Below are positions 9,701 to 17,261 of a DNA stretch of 64,000 bases, piece after piece. The DNA comes from Bin87 sp965220095. Lineage in GTDB: Bacteria > Chloroflexota > Dehalococcoidia > Lucifugimonadales > UBA3495. The stretch is from the NCBI GenBank assembly GCA_965220095.1, contig OZ244805.1, positions 2,170,001 to 2,234,000 of the forward strand, read 5' to 3'. How positions within the stretch are numbered: the first letter of the stretch is position 1; every line of letters begins with the position of its first letter. The notes beneath the pieces are model-generated. The model did no database searches and was not told the DNA's origin. It saw only the letters and a program-made list of their open reading frames with translations. The translations under genes were made by a program, and so were the position numbers.

Positions 9701-10078
9701 GAGAACACCAACACGCGAGTCAACGCCTGCTCTGAATTGTTCACCAAGGACCTGAGCCGGATACTGGGCAGCGGACGCCGCCGTACCGCCAGCAACGCAC
9801 GCAACCGACAGTACATCAACCGCCAGCTAAACGGCATCAACGCCGGCATTGCCGAACCACAGAGGATCATGGCACTGCGGCAGGCATTCGCTGGCGACCT
9901 ACCCGGCGTGGTAGAAAACGAAATGTCGGAACTACGCCGCCTCAGGTTGGCCGGCCGTGAGTTGGTGCTCCGATTGGAACTGCTACGGGAACGCTACCGC
10001 CTCAACCCGACAACGCAAAGCGAAACCGCCGTAGCAACACACGCTACGCGCATCATCGGCTCCAACGGCTTGCTGTGA
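6698..10078 (+). CDS. PLD-nuclease/SNF2-type helicase fusion
   Basis: The 1,126-residue protein begins with a phospholipase-D-like nuclease domain, with HAK at 142-144 and GSSNLS at 162-167 forming one HxK...GSSN half-site. An SF2/SNF2 helicase follows: Walker A VGLGKTH near 283-290, DEAH near 378-381, SATPQN, and in the second RecA lobe SEGQNLQDC and QRFGRVDRIGS near 790-830. A 250-residue C-terminal region is unassigned. This architecture is known from restriction-like and anti-phage loci, where the helicase is thought to translocate on DNA and the PLD domain to cleave it. It lies after the HEPN and STAND genes on the same strand. All helicase motifs look intact. The domain calls are secure; the biological role is inferred. 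Confidence 0.85.
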   Translation: MTVYHAKTNPDLLTRLRQMLGSSARADIAVGYFFMSGFAEVVDDLARLNKTRILVGRADQPTLEAVAAGLRQADALRAQLDAEQTVSRRQRQEIAVGMMSDIAQGVAAMPQTDGNQNAVERLRQLVASGLLEVRAYPREFLHAKAYLCWYDDHAEPGAAMVGSSNLSLAGFTGNTELNVRVTGDDEMATLKAWFENLWADSVDISAQVEQSLTVSWAVKQYSPYAVYLKALYELYGQDLGSDAPLPLEPARQVDLANFQLDAVRRGLDMIRNYGGCYIADVVGLGKTHIGAELLRQLRQSYPHDGPPLIICPAGMTDTWEQVNELYGLGAEVLSQARIAPPPGLSFDSETEEYEEISTGVRGVQLSEAYPYRGTVLVDEAHNFRNDVNRSRGLRDYLERGDHKVILLSATPQNLGPRDIYRQVRLFLDETEHGLPLEPLGLEDYFASVVRWQQYRRDVDTHTVAYAEHLKSATAGAPPSPPTRPDTPPADLAEVLTPVFIRRRRKDIRELYGDTATINGEPVEFPEPKLSNLEYRLDQVYAKAGNFTHLLATLGQHKAARYNPTKYLKPAQQGDPRYAGLLRARGRIAGMIQHLLMKRLESSIEAFRATLQSISNSNRNFRAALQAGYVPVGSVATSLLAGQNFDPQEALNVLQQEEATRNANTHFPARDFDITSWNQDLDADYAVLTELLERIANIGPGDDDKLATLQAFLKQPEVAGEKILVFSEAETTVDYLYQRLDPDGKDSTIAKLSGSNRNQRAGIVRRFSPHANPSTSGRQTKPKIRLLITTDVLSEGQNLQDCARVLNYDLHWNPVRLIQRFGRVDRIGSPHDTIHLHNMMPDAELDEELGLTATLGDRLQAFHDLIGLDNKVLLEEEQLNAKGIGTIYDQQQLPEMDDALDEVSANQRAIALLENIRGNNAALWQEIQDLPDGIRSAMAVRNNTSGSGHDAPQAGETVVMLAASDTVRCYAVDDTLAPRPIRPAQFVAAVECEPDTPAEPLPENTNTRVNACSELFTKDLSRILGSGRRRTASNARNRQYINRQLNGINAGIAEPQRIMALRQAFAGDLPGVVENEMSELRRLRLAGRELVLRLELLRERYRLNPTTQSETAVATHATRIIGSNGLL

Positions 10079-10168
10079 AATGCCAGCACCGGTCGACGCT
10101 GAAACGGTCTACTATCAAAATTCCTGATACCCCATTTCAAAATGAGTCACTACCGTTGCGATAATGAA

Positions 10169-10199
10169 TTGGCGGCTGACGCCACTGCTGTGGTAGCAT
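10169..10199 (+). promoter_or_regulatory. Possible tRNA-Arg promoter
   Basis: TTGGCG (10169-10174) and an extended -10 TGG-TAGCAT (10191-10199) lie just before the tRNA-Arg gene. The -35 to -10 spacing is 19 bp, longer than ideal. The predicted start site falls at about 10206, right at the tRNA 5' end. Confidence 0.35.
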
Positions 10200-10206
10200 T
10201 TAAGGT

Positions 10207-10278
10207 GCCCCTGTAGCTCAGTGGATAGAGTGCTGGCCTCCGGAGCCAGAGACCGGAGTTCGAGTCTCCGCGGGGGTA
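10207..10278 (+). tRNA. tRNA-Arg (anticodon CCG)
   Basis: A cloverleaf is visible by eye. The acceptor stem GCCCCTG pairs with CGGGGGT, including G-U wobbles. The D arm follows, then the anticodon stem CTGGC/GCCAG around loop CTCCGGA, giving anticodon CCG, and a T arm with TTCGAGT. No CCA is encoded after the discriminator A at 10278. Confidence 0.93.
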
Positions 10279-10357
10279 CTTGCTCCACCGACCCGGGTCG
10301 ACGCCTGCTGCGAGATGTTGCCGCCCGCCGTCGAATTACCCGGAACCGGCGCAGCGT

Positions 10358-10432
10358 CGGGGTGTGGCCTAGCGGCAAGGCGCCTGCTTTGGGAGCAGGA
10401 GATCGGCAGTTCGAATCTGCCCACCCCGACCA
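10358..10432 (+). tRNA. tRNA-Pro (anticodon TGG)
   Basis: The acceptor stem CGGGGTG pairs perfectly with CACCCCG. The anticodon stem CCTGC/GCAGG encloses loop TTTGGGA, giving anticodon TGG, and the T arm is GGCAG-TTCGAAT-CTGCC. The discriminator A (10429) is followed by an encoded CCA, unlike the tRNA-Arg 80 bp upstream. Confidence 0.95.
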
Positions 10433-10515
10433 GCCATCGCGCTGCATTACTTTCGCACTGCCGGACTGCTCGCATCGCCGGGCTTCACCTCCGCATTACC
10501 GTTCCACAACGCCAC

Positions 10516-11184
10516 CTACACCGGCCAGTCCTGCAGCGTCCACCCCATTTCCCAGAACGCCTGCTCATAGCGCGTGCAGGTGATGTAGGCTTCTTTCATG
10601 GCAGCGATTTCGGCAGACCCGGCGGTGGCGGCAACGCGGTCGCAAATCTCCCGGGATTCTTCGGCCACCGCCTGTTGCCCGGGCGCCGCGTACATACGTA
10701 TCCACTCCGCATAGCCCGGAGCATTCTCCGGCTCGCCCTGGTCGGCCAGCCGCTTGCCCACCTGCCAGTACCCCCAGATGCAGGGGATCAGCGCGGCCAC
10801 CAGCTCGCCGAAAGTGCCCTGATGGGCGACCCTCAGCAGGTAGCTGGTGTACGAGTACGTCGTCGGCGCGTGCCGCGTTGCGTCAAGCTCGGCCTCAGTA
10901 ATGTCGAACCCGGCGCAATAGGAACGGTGCAAGTCCATCTCGGTGTTCAGGATGTAATCCACCGCGCGGGCGAACCAGCTCATCGTCGGCAGGTCGGGCG
11001 CTTTGGCTGCCGCCAATGCCAGGCACCGGGCAAAATCAACCAGGTAAACGTAATCCTGGGTGATGAAATGGCGGAACCGATCCATCGGCAGCGTCCCGTC
11101 CCCAATACCCCGAACGAATGGATGGTTTGCCATCGCCTCGCGTTGGGCTGCCGATTCCCGTTCTATCTCCTCACAAAATGACAT
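10516..11184 (-). CDS. tenA: TenA family aminopyrimidine aminohydrolase (thiaminase II)
   Basis: This 222-residue all-helical protein matches the TenA family over its full usual length. Key residues line up with the Bacillus enzyme: Asp44 in ITQDYVYL, the catalytic Cys135 in IPCIWGYW, and Glu207 in RYEQAFWEMGW (equivalent to Glu205). TenA hydrolyses aminopyrimidines from degraded thiamine so that HMP can be salvaged for thiamine synthesis, or it hydrolyses thiamine itself. It acts in the cytoplasm. No thi genes are adjacent and no TPP riboswitch consensus is seen upstream. It is transcribed toward the two tRNA genes and away from an inverted-repeat element. Confidence 0.92.
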   Translation of the reverse strand: MSFCEEIERESAAQREAMANHPFVRGIGDGTLPMDRFRHFITQDYVYLVDFARCLALAAAKAPDLPTMSWFARAVDYILNTEMDLHRSYCAGFDITEAELDATRHAPTTYSYTSYLLRVAHQGTFGELVAALIPCIWGYWQVGKRLADQGEPENAPGYAEWIRMYAAPGQQAVAEESREICDRVAATAGSAEIAAMKEAYITCTRYEQAFWEMGWTLQDWPV

Positions 11185-11321
11185 TTGCGCCTCCAGTTTT
11201 CGGAACCTGCCGCTTGCCGCGCATATGGTAGGTTAGTTGTCCGTCTGACCGGCCCCAGCGTAGATGGCTGACCGTCCGTAGTCAATTCCCTGAATCGTCG
11301 CGCGCTGGCCGCTGAGGTCCC

Positions 11322-11459
11322 GCGTACCCACTTTAATCTGTCATTGCGAGGAGCATAGCGACGTGGCAATCTCGATAAGGTTGAACACACGTCGGCGAAC
11401 CGCCGTTGTTACGGCGACGAGATTGCCACGCTACGCTCGCAATGACAAAGCGGGTACGC
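11322..11459. repeat. MITE-like inverted-repeat element, family 1, copy 1
   Basis: The 138-bp element has terminal inverted repeats GCGTACCC...GGGTACGC, and just inside them TGTCATTGCGAG...CGCAATGACA, then GGCAATCTCG...CGAGATTGCC. It has no coding capacity. A closely related copy lies in the opposite orientation at 48703-48853. It sits between tenA and the rplI promoter. Palindromic repeats with this TCATTGCGAG...CAATCTCG core are widespread in bacterial genomes. Confidence 0.75.
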
Positions 11460-11474
11460 ATGAGGACCGCTGCG

Positions 11475-11506
11475 TTGTTTCTACGCTGTGGCAGATAGTC
11501 TATAAT
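11475..11506 (+). promoter_or_regulatory. Probable rplI-dnaB operon promoter
   Basis: A perfect -10 TATAAT lies at 11501-11506. The best -35 candidate, TTGTTT at 11475-11480, is 20 bp upstream, so the -35 is weak. The predicted transcript starts near 11513 and has a leader of about 105 nt before rplI. Confidence 0.45.
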
Positions 11507-11617
11507 GAGGGCGAAAAGAGTGGCCCACTGCCCTGTAGGGAGCCGCTCCTTACAACGCAATCTGCGCCGCCGGGCTCAATAACGGCCGGCAGGCCAACCC
11601 CGTAAGAGGCTCTCACC

Positions 11618-12067
11618 ATGATGATGTTGTTCCTGAAGGATGTTCCCGACCAGGCCCGTGCGGGTGAAGTCAAGCGCGTTTCCCGCGGGTACGCCCGCAA
11701 CTACCTGCTGCCCAAGGGCCTCGCGGAACTCGCCAGCGATGAAACCCTGAAACGGCTGGAGAAGGTCCGGCAAGAAGGCAATACCCAGCGCGCCCGGGTA
11801 ACCCAGGTCATGGAAGAGCTGGCCGAAGCCCTGGACAATCTCACCGTAACCGTTACCGGCCGCATCACCCCCACCGGGCGTTACTACGGCGCCATCAGCG
11901 GCCTGCGCATCGCCGAGGCAATTGGCGAAACGCTGGGCCGTGAGATTGACCGGCGCTTCACCAATGCCATGGAACCAATTCGGGAACCCGGCGAGTACGA
12001 AGTTTCCCTCCCGCTTTCCAGCGAGATTACGGCAACCGTCAACGTGGTGGCAACTATTGAGGAGTAG
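11618..12067 (+). CDS. rplI: 50S ribosomal protein bL9
   Basis: The protein has 149 residues, the normal bL9 length. The N-terminal RNA-binding domain is clear (LKDVPDQARAGEVKRVSRGYARNYLLPKG), followed by the long connecting helix and the C-terminal domain. Three ATG codons occur in a row (11618, 11621, 11624). AAGAGG at 11604-11609 is spaced 8 nt from the first, which favours 11618. bL9 binds 23S rRNA at the base of the L1 stalk. It is followed 6 bp later by dnaB, a common bacterial pairing. Confidence 0.96.
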   Translation: MMMLFLKDVPDQARAGEVKRVSRGYARNYLLPKGLAELASDETLKRLEKVRQEGNTQRARVTQVMEELAEALDNLTVTVTGRITPTGRYYGAISGLRIAEAIGETLGREIDRRFTNAMEPIREPGEYEVSLPLSSEITATVNVVATIEE

Positions 12068-12073
12068 CTGACG

Positions 12074-13459
12074 GTGGTTGTCACCCAGTACAGTGAACGC
12101 CAGCTTCCCTACGATCACAATGCTGAAGCAGCAGTGCTGGGCGGCCTGCTCATTGACGGCGAGGCTCTGCACCGAGTCCTGCCGCTGATTAAACCGGAAG
12201 ATTTTCACCGCGCCCGCCATCGGTTCTGCTACGAAGCCTGTATCGCGCTCTTCGGCCAGCAGGATGCCATCGACCCGATTACCGTTGCCCGTGAACTGGC
12301 CCGGCAGGACCGGCTGGAAGTGGCGGGCGGACCGGCTTATCTGGGTCAGCTGATCTCCGGCACTCCCACGTCGGTCAATGTTGAATACTATGCAGGGATA
12401 GTCGCCGATACGGCGGTGAAACGTCGCCTCATCGACGCCGGCAATCGCATCGCCGAACTCGGGTTCGAGGACAACACCGACGCTGACGAAACCATCCGCC
12501 AGGCGGTGGATGTGCTGTTCACCGTTCAGCCCACTGACACCAACCGGGGTTTCGTACCTCTATCCACCCTGCTTGACCCTTACTTGCTGGGCGACGTTGC
12601 TGATGTCGCGGAGGCGGGGGGCCTGCCATTACAAACCGGCTACGACGATTTGGACAGTTTGTTAGGCGGGATGCAGCGGTCCGATTTGTTGATCGTGGGC
12701 GCACGCCCGGCGCTGGGGAAAAGCAGCCTGGCCCTGAACGTAGGTGTTAACGCGGCCAAAAACGGTGAAACTTGCGGCATTTTCAGCCTCGAGATGAGCC
12801 GGGAACAGATTGCCATGCGTATCCTGTCCGCTGAAACCGGCATCGACGCCCATCGGCTCCGGCTCGGATTGTACTCGGAGCAGGAAGAAAGCAACCTGGC
12901 CGACGCCGTAGGCCGATTGTCCGGCCTGCCCATCTACGTGGACGATACACCCTTCCAGTCCGTCGTTGAAATGCGCAGCAAGGCGCAACGCCTCAAGCTG
13001 GAACACGGCCTAGATTTCCTGGTAGTGGATTACCTCCAGCTCATCGAGGGTTCCAACCGTCGGCGGGGAGCCGGCGAAAACCGGGTGCAGGAAATCAGCG
13101 AGATTTCCCGGTTGCTGAAAGGCATGGCTCGCGACTTGAACGTGCCGGTATTCACCTGTTCGCAGCTCAGCCGCGTGGTCGAAAACCGACCCGGTCATCG
13201 CCCCCAGCTTTCCGACCTGCGCGATAGCGGCAGCATTGAGCAGGACGCCGACGTGGTGATGTTCATCTACCGCGAGGACAAAAACTACACCGAAGAAGAA
13301 TGGGAGCAGCACGCTCCGGGCCGTCCCTATCCCCGCAACATTGCCGAACTCATCGTAGCCAAGCACCGCCACGGGCCCACCGGCAGCCTGCACCTCTACT
13401 TCCGCGACACGCTGATGCGCTTCGACCAGTTGGCCCACTATCAGGAGTCCGTTGCCTAG
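12074..13459 (+). CDS. dnaB: Replicative DNA helicase DnaB
   Basis: This is a full-length 461-residue DnaB. The N-terminal domain starts with QLPYDHNAEAAVLGGLLID, and the RecA-like core has Walker A GARPALGKSS and Walker B VVDYLQLIEG, followed by CSQLSRVVENRPGHRPQLSDLRDSG. DnaB is the hexameric helicase that unwinds DNA ahead of the replisome. The start is GTG at 12074, 6 bp after the rplI stop. The dnaD-like gene begins immediately after the TAG. The order rplI-dnaB-dnaD-dnaC places helicase, initiation factor and loader in one transcript. Confidence 0.96.
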   Translation: MVVTQYSERQLPYDHNAEAAVLGGLLIDGEALHRVLPLIKPEDFHRARHRFCYEACIALFGQQDAIDPITVARELARQDRLEVAGGPAYLGQLISGTPTSVNVEYYAGIVADTAVKRRLIDAGNRIAELGFEDNTDADETIRQAVDVLFTVQPTDTNRGFVPLSTLLDPYLLGDVADVAEAGGLPLQTGYDDLDSLLGGMQRSDLLIVGARPALGKSSLALNVGVNAAKNGETCGIFSLEMSREQIAMRILSAETGIDAHRLRLGLYSEQEESNLADAVGRLSGLPIYVDDTPFQSVVEMRSKAQRLKLEHGLDFLVVDYLQLIEGSNRRRGAGENRVQEISEISRLLKGMARDLNVPVFTCSQLSRVVENRPGHRPQLSDLRDSGSIEQDADVVMFIYREDKNYTEEEWEQHAPGRPYPRNIAELIVAKHRHGPTGSLHLYFRDTLMRFDQLAHYQESVA

Positions 13460-14311
13460 ATGCCGCCAGCAGCCGGTGACCCACCCGACCGAAAAACCAG
13501 CGTCCGCCGCATCCCCATTCCGGCAAACCTGGTTGGTTCAACGCTGGCCGATATTGATGACCTTGCAGAGTTGAAACTCGCCCTGCGCGTTGCTGCGCTG
13601 CTGGCCGTAAAAACCGCCCGCCGCGGCGTGCCGCCGTCGTTGGGACTGGTCGAACTGCTGGACGATGCGGTGTTGCGGCAATCCAGCGCAACCGAAACCG
13701 ACGGCATCGCCACTCCCGACGCGGCCATCCGCACCGCACTGGCCGACAACCTGCGCCGCGAAACGTTGTCGGCAATTCAGGACCGGGGCGAAATCCGCAT
13801 ATTCATCAACGATCAGATCTTCCAGCAATACCGGCAAGGGTCGGGATTGAAAGTGCTGTCCCACGATGCTGTCGCCGGCCAATCCCACGACGTGCCCGCG
13901 TTGCAGCATGAACCGACATTCCAACCGTCAACGCGGCTCACCAATATATTCGCCCTCTACGAAAAGCACATCGGCGCCATCGGGCACAACGTTGGCCTGC
14001 AACTGCTCGCCGCCGAAGCCGAATACCCCGCCACCTGGATAGAAGACGCATTTGCCATCGCCGCCGAGCACAACGCCCGCAATTGGCAGTACGTCGTCAC
14101 CATCCTGCGCCGATGGCTCCAGGTAGGGCGTCCCACCGAAACCATCGCATCACGCAACCGCCAACGAGACCAGCACCATGAGCATGGAAAGCCTGGGCGC
14201 GATTCTGCGCCGGATAGCCGTACCGGGTACGTTGAAGAAGTCCGACGACTTTATGGCGGGCGATTACCCTGGGAATCCGATGCAGACCAACGTGAGGCAA
14301 CAGGCAGTTAG
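13460..14311 (+). CDS. DnaD-domain replication initiation protein
   Basis: The 283-residue protein begins with the ATG directly abutting the dnaB stop. Residues 1-110 form a helical/winged-helix-like region. Residues around 165-220 (NIFALYEKHIGAIGHNVG ... then YPATWIEDAFAIAAEHNARN) match the DnaB/DnaD C-terminal domain, with its YxxxIG signature and terminal WQYVVTILRRW helix. DnaD-type proteins remodel origin DNA and help load the replicative helicase in Firmicutes. The polar tail (from about 230) overlaps the next gene by 134 bp. The domain is clear; equivalence to Bacillus DnaD or DnaB is not established. Confidence 0.8.
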   Translation: MPPAAGDPPDRKTSVRRIPIPANLVGSTLADIDDLAELKLALRVAALLAVKTARRGVPPSLGLVELLDDAVLRQSSATETDGIATPDAAIRTALADNLRRETLSAIQDRGEIRIFINDQIFQQYRQGSGLKVLSHDAVAGQSHDVPALQHEPTFQPSTRLTNIFALYEKHIGAIGHNVGLQLLAAEAEYPATWIEDAFAIAAEHNARNWQYVVTILRRWLQVGRPTETIASRNRQRDQHHEHGKPGRDSAPDSRTGYVEEVRRLYGGRLPWESDADQREATGS

Positions 14312-15590
14312 CGACTGCCACATTTGCAACGGCGCCGGCTGGTTGTCTCCCAACGTGCCGGTTGGACATCCCGACTTCGGCCAGGCGTTTCCCTGCCGTT
14401 GTCAGCAAGGGGATGCCGACGCAACCACCCGCACCGCCGCGCTGGAACGTTATAGCAAGCTGGGCCCCTTGCGCCAGTTCACGCTGGCCGCCGCCGACCC
14501 GGACCGATACATCAGCAACCCGGCCAATCGCAGAGCCTTCTCCGCTGCGCTGGACGCCGCCGCCGAGTACGCAGAGCAGCCCAGCGGGTGGATTTCGTTC
14601 GCCGGGCCAAGCGGCAGCGGCAAATCCTATCTCGCCGCCGCCATCGCCAACCGCCAGATTGAGTTGGGCCAACCCGCGCTGTTCGTCACCGCCGCCGACC
14701 TGCTGGACTACCTGCGGGGCGGATTTGACGATGACGAAGAGCTGACCTTCGTTGACCTGTTCGAGCAGGTTCGCAACGCTCCGCTCCTGATTCTGGATGA
14801 CCTGCCCACCAATCCGGCCACGCCCTGGGGACAGGAACGACTGTTCCAGCTGCTGGCCCACCGCCATTCCTCCCGTTTGCCCACGGTCACCACCGTGCGC
14901 GGCGACCCGGACCGGGCCGACGAGTTTTTACGGTCCCGATTGGCCTCTATCGACGGATTCTCCCGTGTGTACCAGTTGGGTCGGCACGGCGAAGCTCTGA
15001 CCCGCATGGCCGGTGAGGTTCCTCCGAATATGCGCCGCCGCATGACTTTCGACTCGTTCCACACCGACGGCAACGGCCAACTTACCAGGGAGCAATGCGC
15101 TTCCCTCGCCGGAATCCACGGGTACATCAAGCGGTGGGTGGAACGACCCGCCGGCTGGCTGAACCTGTCTGGCCCCTTCGGAGTGGGCAAAACTCACCTG
15201 GCCGTGGCCGCTGCGGTCGAAAGAGAAATCCGGGGCGATGACGTTTTCTTCGCCACCGTAGCCGACCTGCTGGACTACCTACGCGCCACGTTCAACCCGG
15301 ACAGCCCCATAACCCACGACGATTTGCTGCACCGCATTCGAATGGCCGACTTCCTCGTGCTGGACGATATGGGCGCCGAACGTAGCACTCCCTTTGCGGA
15401 GGACAAGCTTTTTCAGATAATTAACTATCGATACGAGGAGCGGCTGCCCACCATCGTCACGACGTCGAATCGCCTGGCAGACATCGCCGCCTCCCGCCCT
15501 CGCATCGCCTCACGCTTGCAGGACTCCCTGGTAGTAACGAACTTGCCCCTGGAAGGCCCCGACTACCGCCAGGGCAGCGCGCGCCGGTGA
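14178..15590 (+). CDS. DnaC-like helicase loader with two tandem AAA+ domains
   Basis: The 470-residue protein has a CxxC...CxC zinc-binding segment near residues 54-80 (CHICNGAGWL, then FPCRC) and two complete DnaC/IstB-type AAA+ modules. The first has Walker A GPSGSGKS near 143-150 and Walker B LLILDDLP. The second has GPFGVGKT near 331-338 and FLVLDDMGAE. Both contain nearly the same TxADLLDYLR segment, pointing to internal duplication. A usual DnaC-type loader has one module and about 250-330 residues. It overlaps the DnaD-like gene by 134 bp. A later start at ATG 14280 would shorten the overlap, but the N-terminal MESLGAILRRI looks coding. It probably loads DnaB. Confidence 0.85.
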   Translation: MSMESLGAILRRIAVPGTLKKSDDFMAGDYPGNPMQTNVRQQAVSDCHICNGAGWLSPNVPVGHPDFGQAFPCRCQQGDADATTRTAALERYSKLGPLRQFTLAAADPDRYISNPANRRAFSAALDAAAEYAEQPSGWISFAGPSGSGKSYLAAAIANRQIELGQPALFVTAADLLDYLRGGFDDDEELTFVDLFEQVRNAPLLILDDLPTNPATPWGQERLFQLLAHRHSSRLPTVTTVRGDPDRADEFLRSRLASIDGFSRVYQLGRHGEALTRMAGEVPPNMRRRMTFDSFHTDGNGQLTREQCASLAGIHGYIKRWVERPAGWLNLSGPFGVGKTHLAVAAAVEREIRGDDVFFATVADLLDYLRATFNPDSPITHDDLLHRIRMADFLVLDDMGAERSTPFAEDKLFQIINYRYEERLPTIVTTSNRLADIAASRPRIASRLQDSLVVTNLPLEGPDYRQGSARR

Positions 15591-15675
15591 ACGCAGTCAG
15601 TCCTCAATCCAGGCATATCCCGTTCATCCTGCCCATCCATGCCAATAACCGTGCTCAAATTTGAGAGGCGCATTT

Positions 15676-16707
15676 ATGACTACCCGGAATACCTCCGACA
15701 CCGGCCCGTCGCTGCATTTCGCTGACTGGCCTGCGGCGCAGGAGTATTACTACGCCAACGGCCTCACCGACGGCCTGCCCGTCATCCCGCCCACTGTCCG
15801 GCGAGTGCAGGATATGCTGGACTACGCCGGTGTGGGCGCCAACCACGATTTGGGCATCGAGGTCATCCGACAGAAACGATTTACCGCCGGCAAGGCTGCG
15901 GTCAACGCCGTAATGGCCGGGTGCCTGCCGGAACACTTCCCGGTGGTGATGGCATCGCTATCAGCCATCTCCGAGCGCGCATTCAACCTCCACGCCAGCA
16001 GCACCTCAACCAACGGCGCAACCGTCCTGACCGTGGTCAGCGGCCCCTACGCAGAGGCAATCGGAATGAACGCCGGCGTTGAGATGATGGGCAACGGTAG
16101 CCGCGCCAACGCCGCCATCGGTCGCGCGGTCAATTTGTTCAAGTCCAATTTCTACGGCTCGGTACCCATCGTCATGGACAACAGCACCTTTGGGCACCCC
16201 GGTAAAATTGGCTTCTGCTTTCCGGAGAATCTTGCCGTCAGCCCGTGGCCGTCGCTGGCCGCCGAAAAAGGTTTCGTCGATGACGCCACTATCGTTACCG
16301 CCTTTGCGACGCTGGCGCCGCTGCAGGTGACCCTCCACGGCGACCGCGACCCGGCGGGCTTCCTGACCACAGTCGCCCACGCCATGCTGGCCTTCGGTCC
16401 GCATTCCACCGAAGTCATCTGCGTCATCAGCCCCGAGGCCATGCTGCACATCACCGAAGCCGGCTGGACTCGGCAACAGGTCGCCGAATTTCTGCACCAA
16501 AACACCCATCTACCGGAAGCTGAATGGGTACGCTGGCGACGCATGGAATCATCAGGGAACGCCGAGCGGATGGTTCCGGTAGTCGCCGACGCCGACCGCA
16601 TCACCGTACTCCCCGGCGGAGGCATGGCCGGCGCATTTATCAGCCTGATCAACACCTGGGGCAGCAGCCGTTCCGTTACCCGGCGGGTGGTGACACCAAG
16701 CGCATAA
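15676..16707 (+). CDS. Conserved NGxxDGLPVIPPT-family protein
   Basis: The 343-residue soluble protein begins at ATG 15676, with GAGAGG 9 nt upstream; the frame is open from a TTG at 15661. Recognisable segments are YYANGLTDGLPVIPPT near the start, AVMAGCLPEHFPVV, FNLHASSTSTNGA, GNGSRANAAIGRAVNL and the C-terminal LPGGGMAGAFISLIN. I recognise this as a conserved uncharacterised family but can name no reaction. One conserved Cys lies in MAGCLPE and another in GFCFPE. It lies about 1 kb upstream of the UGSC selenoprotein gene. A functional link with it is inference. Confidence 0.65.
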   Translation: MTTRNTSDTGPSLHFADWPAAQEYYYANGLTDGLPVIPPTVRRVQDMLDYAGVGANHDLGIEVIRQKRFTAGKAAVNAVMAGCLPEHFPVVMASLSAISERAFNLHASSTSTNGATVLTVVSGPYAEAIGMNAGVEMMGNGSRANAAIGRAVNLFKSNFYGSVPIVMDNSTFGHPGKIGFCFPENLAVSPWPSLAAEKGFVDDATIVTAFATLAPLQVTLHGDRDPAGFLTTVAHAMLAFGPHSTEVICVISPEAMLHITEAGWTRQQVAEFLHQNTHLPEAEWVRWRRMESSGNAERMVPVVADADRITVLPGGGMAGAFISLINTWGSSRSVTRRVVTPSA

Positions 16708-16721
16708 AAAAGGGAAAGGCA

Positions 16722-17261
16722 ATGGGCTATAATTACCAACATCCGCAGTATCTGGCAGCACGGGGCGAGGCGTTCGAGCGTTCCGCCGGCGTTTGCCAGT
16801 TTTGCGGTCAAAAACCGGCAATAGAGGCCCACCACTGGGCAGAACGGTATCCACCGGAATCGGAAACGACGGCGGACGACCTGACTGCGCTATGTAACCT
16901 CTGCCACGAAATGGCAACGACGATGCGTCGATTTACAAGAGAGGGCGGCGATAGATACAGGTTTATGGCCGCGCTGAAGGATTGCGTTGAGGAAGAACTG
17001 AGATGGAATACGAAGTCAAAATCCAGGGCATTAAGCCCATCATCCAGAACAACGGAGCGGCCGGACTCGACACCCGGAGCCCTGCCAATATCGAAAAGAA
17101 GGAAATCAACGGCAAGCGTGGTTCCAACCGAACCATCACCGACGAGGAACGACACCAGGAACTCGAATGCCAAATCAGCCTTTACCTCGACGAGAAAGGA
17201 ACGCCTACAATCCCGGAAGCAGCTATCCGATCCTGCATTGAAAGCGCAGCTCGGAAACTGA
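16722..17261 (+). CDS. Small HNH-type zinc protein
   Basis: Residues 25-62 hold C25xxC28, an HH pair at 37-38 and C58xxC61-H62 (CQFCGQ, AHHW, CNLCHEM), the zinc-ribbon and HNH layout of small HNH endonucleases and phage HNH proteins. GGGAAAGG lies just before ATG 16722. The conserved part ends near residue 90. The remaining frame, to 17261, is polar and Ser/Thr/Arg-rich and overlaps the next gene by 259 bp, so the natural C-terminus may have been altered by a frameshift. With the following gene it forms a two-gene insertion with a phage flavour. Confidence 0.6.
   Translation: MGYNYQHPQYLAARGEAFERSAGVCQFCGQKPAIEAHHWAERYPPESETTADDLTALCNLCHEMATTMRRFTREGGDRYRFMAALKDCVEEELRWNTKSKSRALSPSSRTTERPDSTPGALPISKRRKSTASVVPTEPSPTRNDTRNSNAKSAFTSTRKERLQSRKQLSDPALKAQLGN

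Noticed and set aside
10207..10432. tRNA-Arg or tRNA-Pro as the attachment site of the defence island
   Set aside because: The island lies on the 5' side of the tRNA genes, whereas integrases normally use the 3' end. No direct repeat of the tRNA 3' ends and no integrase gene is seen.
11185..11321. TPP riboswitch in front of tenA
   Set aside because: Neither of the conserved THI-box segments (CTGAGA, ACCTGATC) is visible on the tenA strand.
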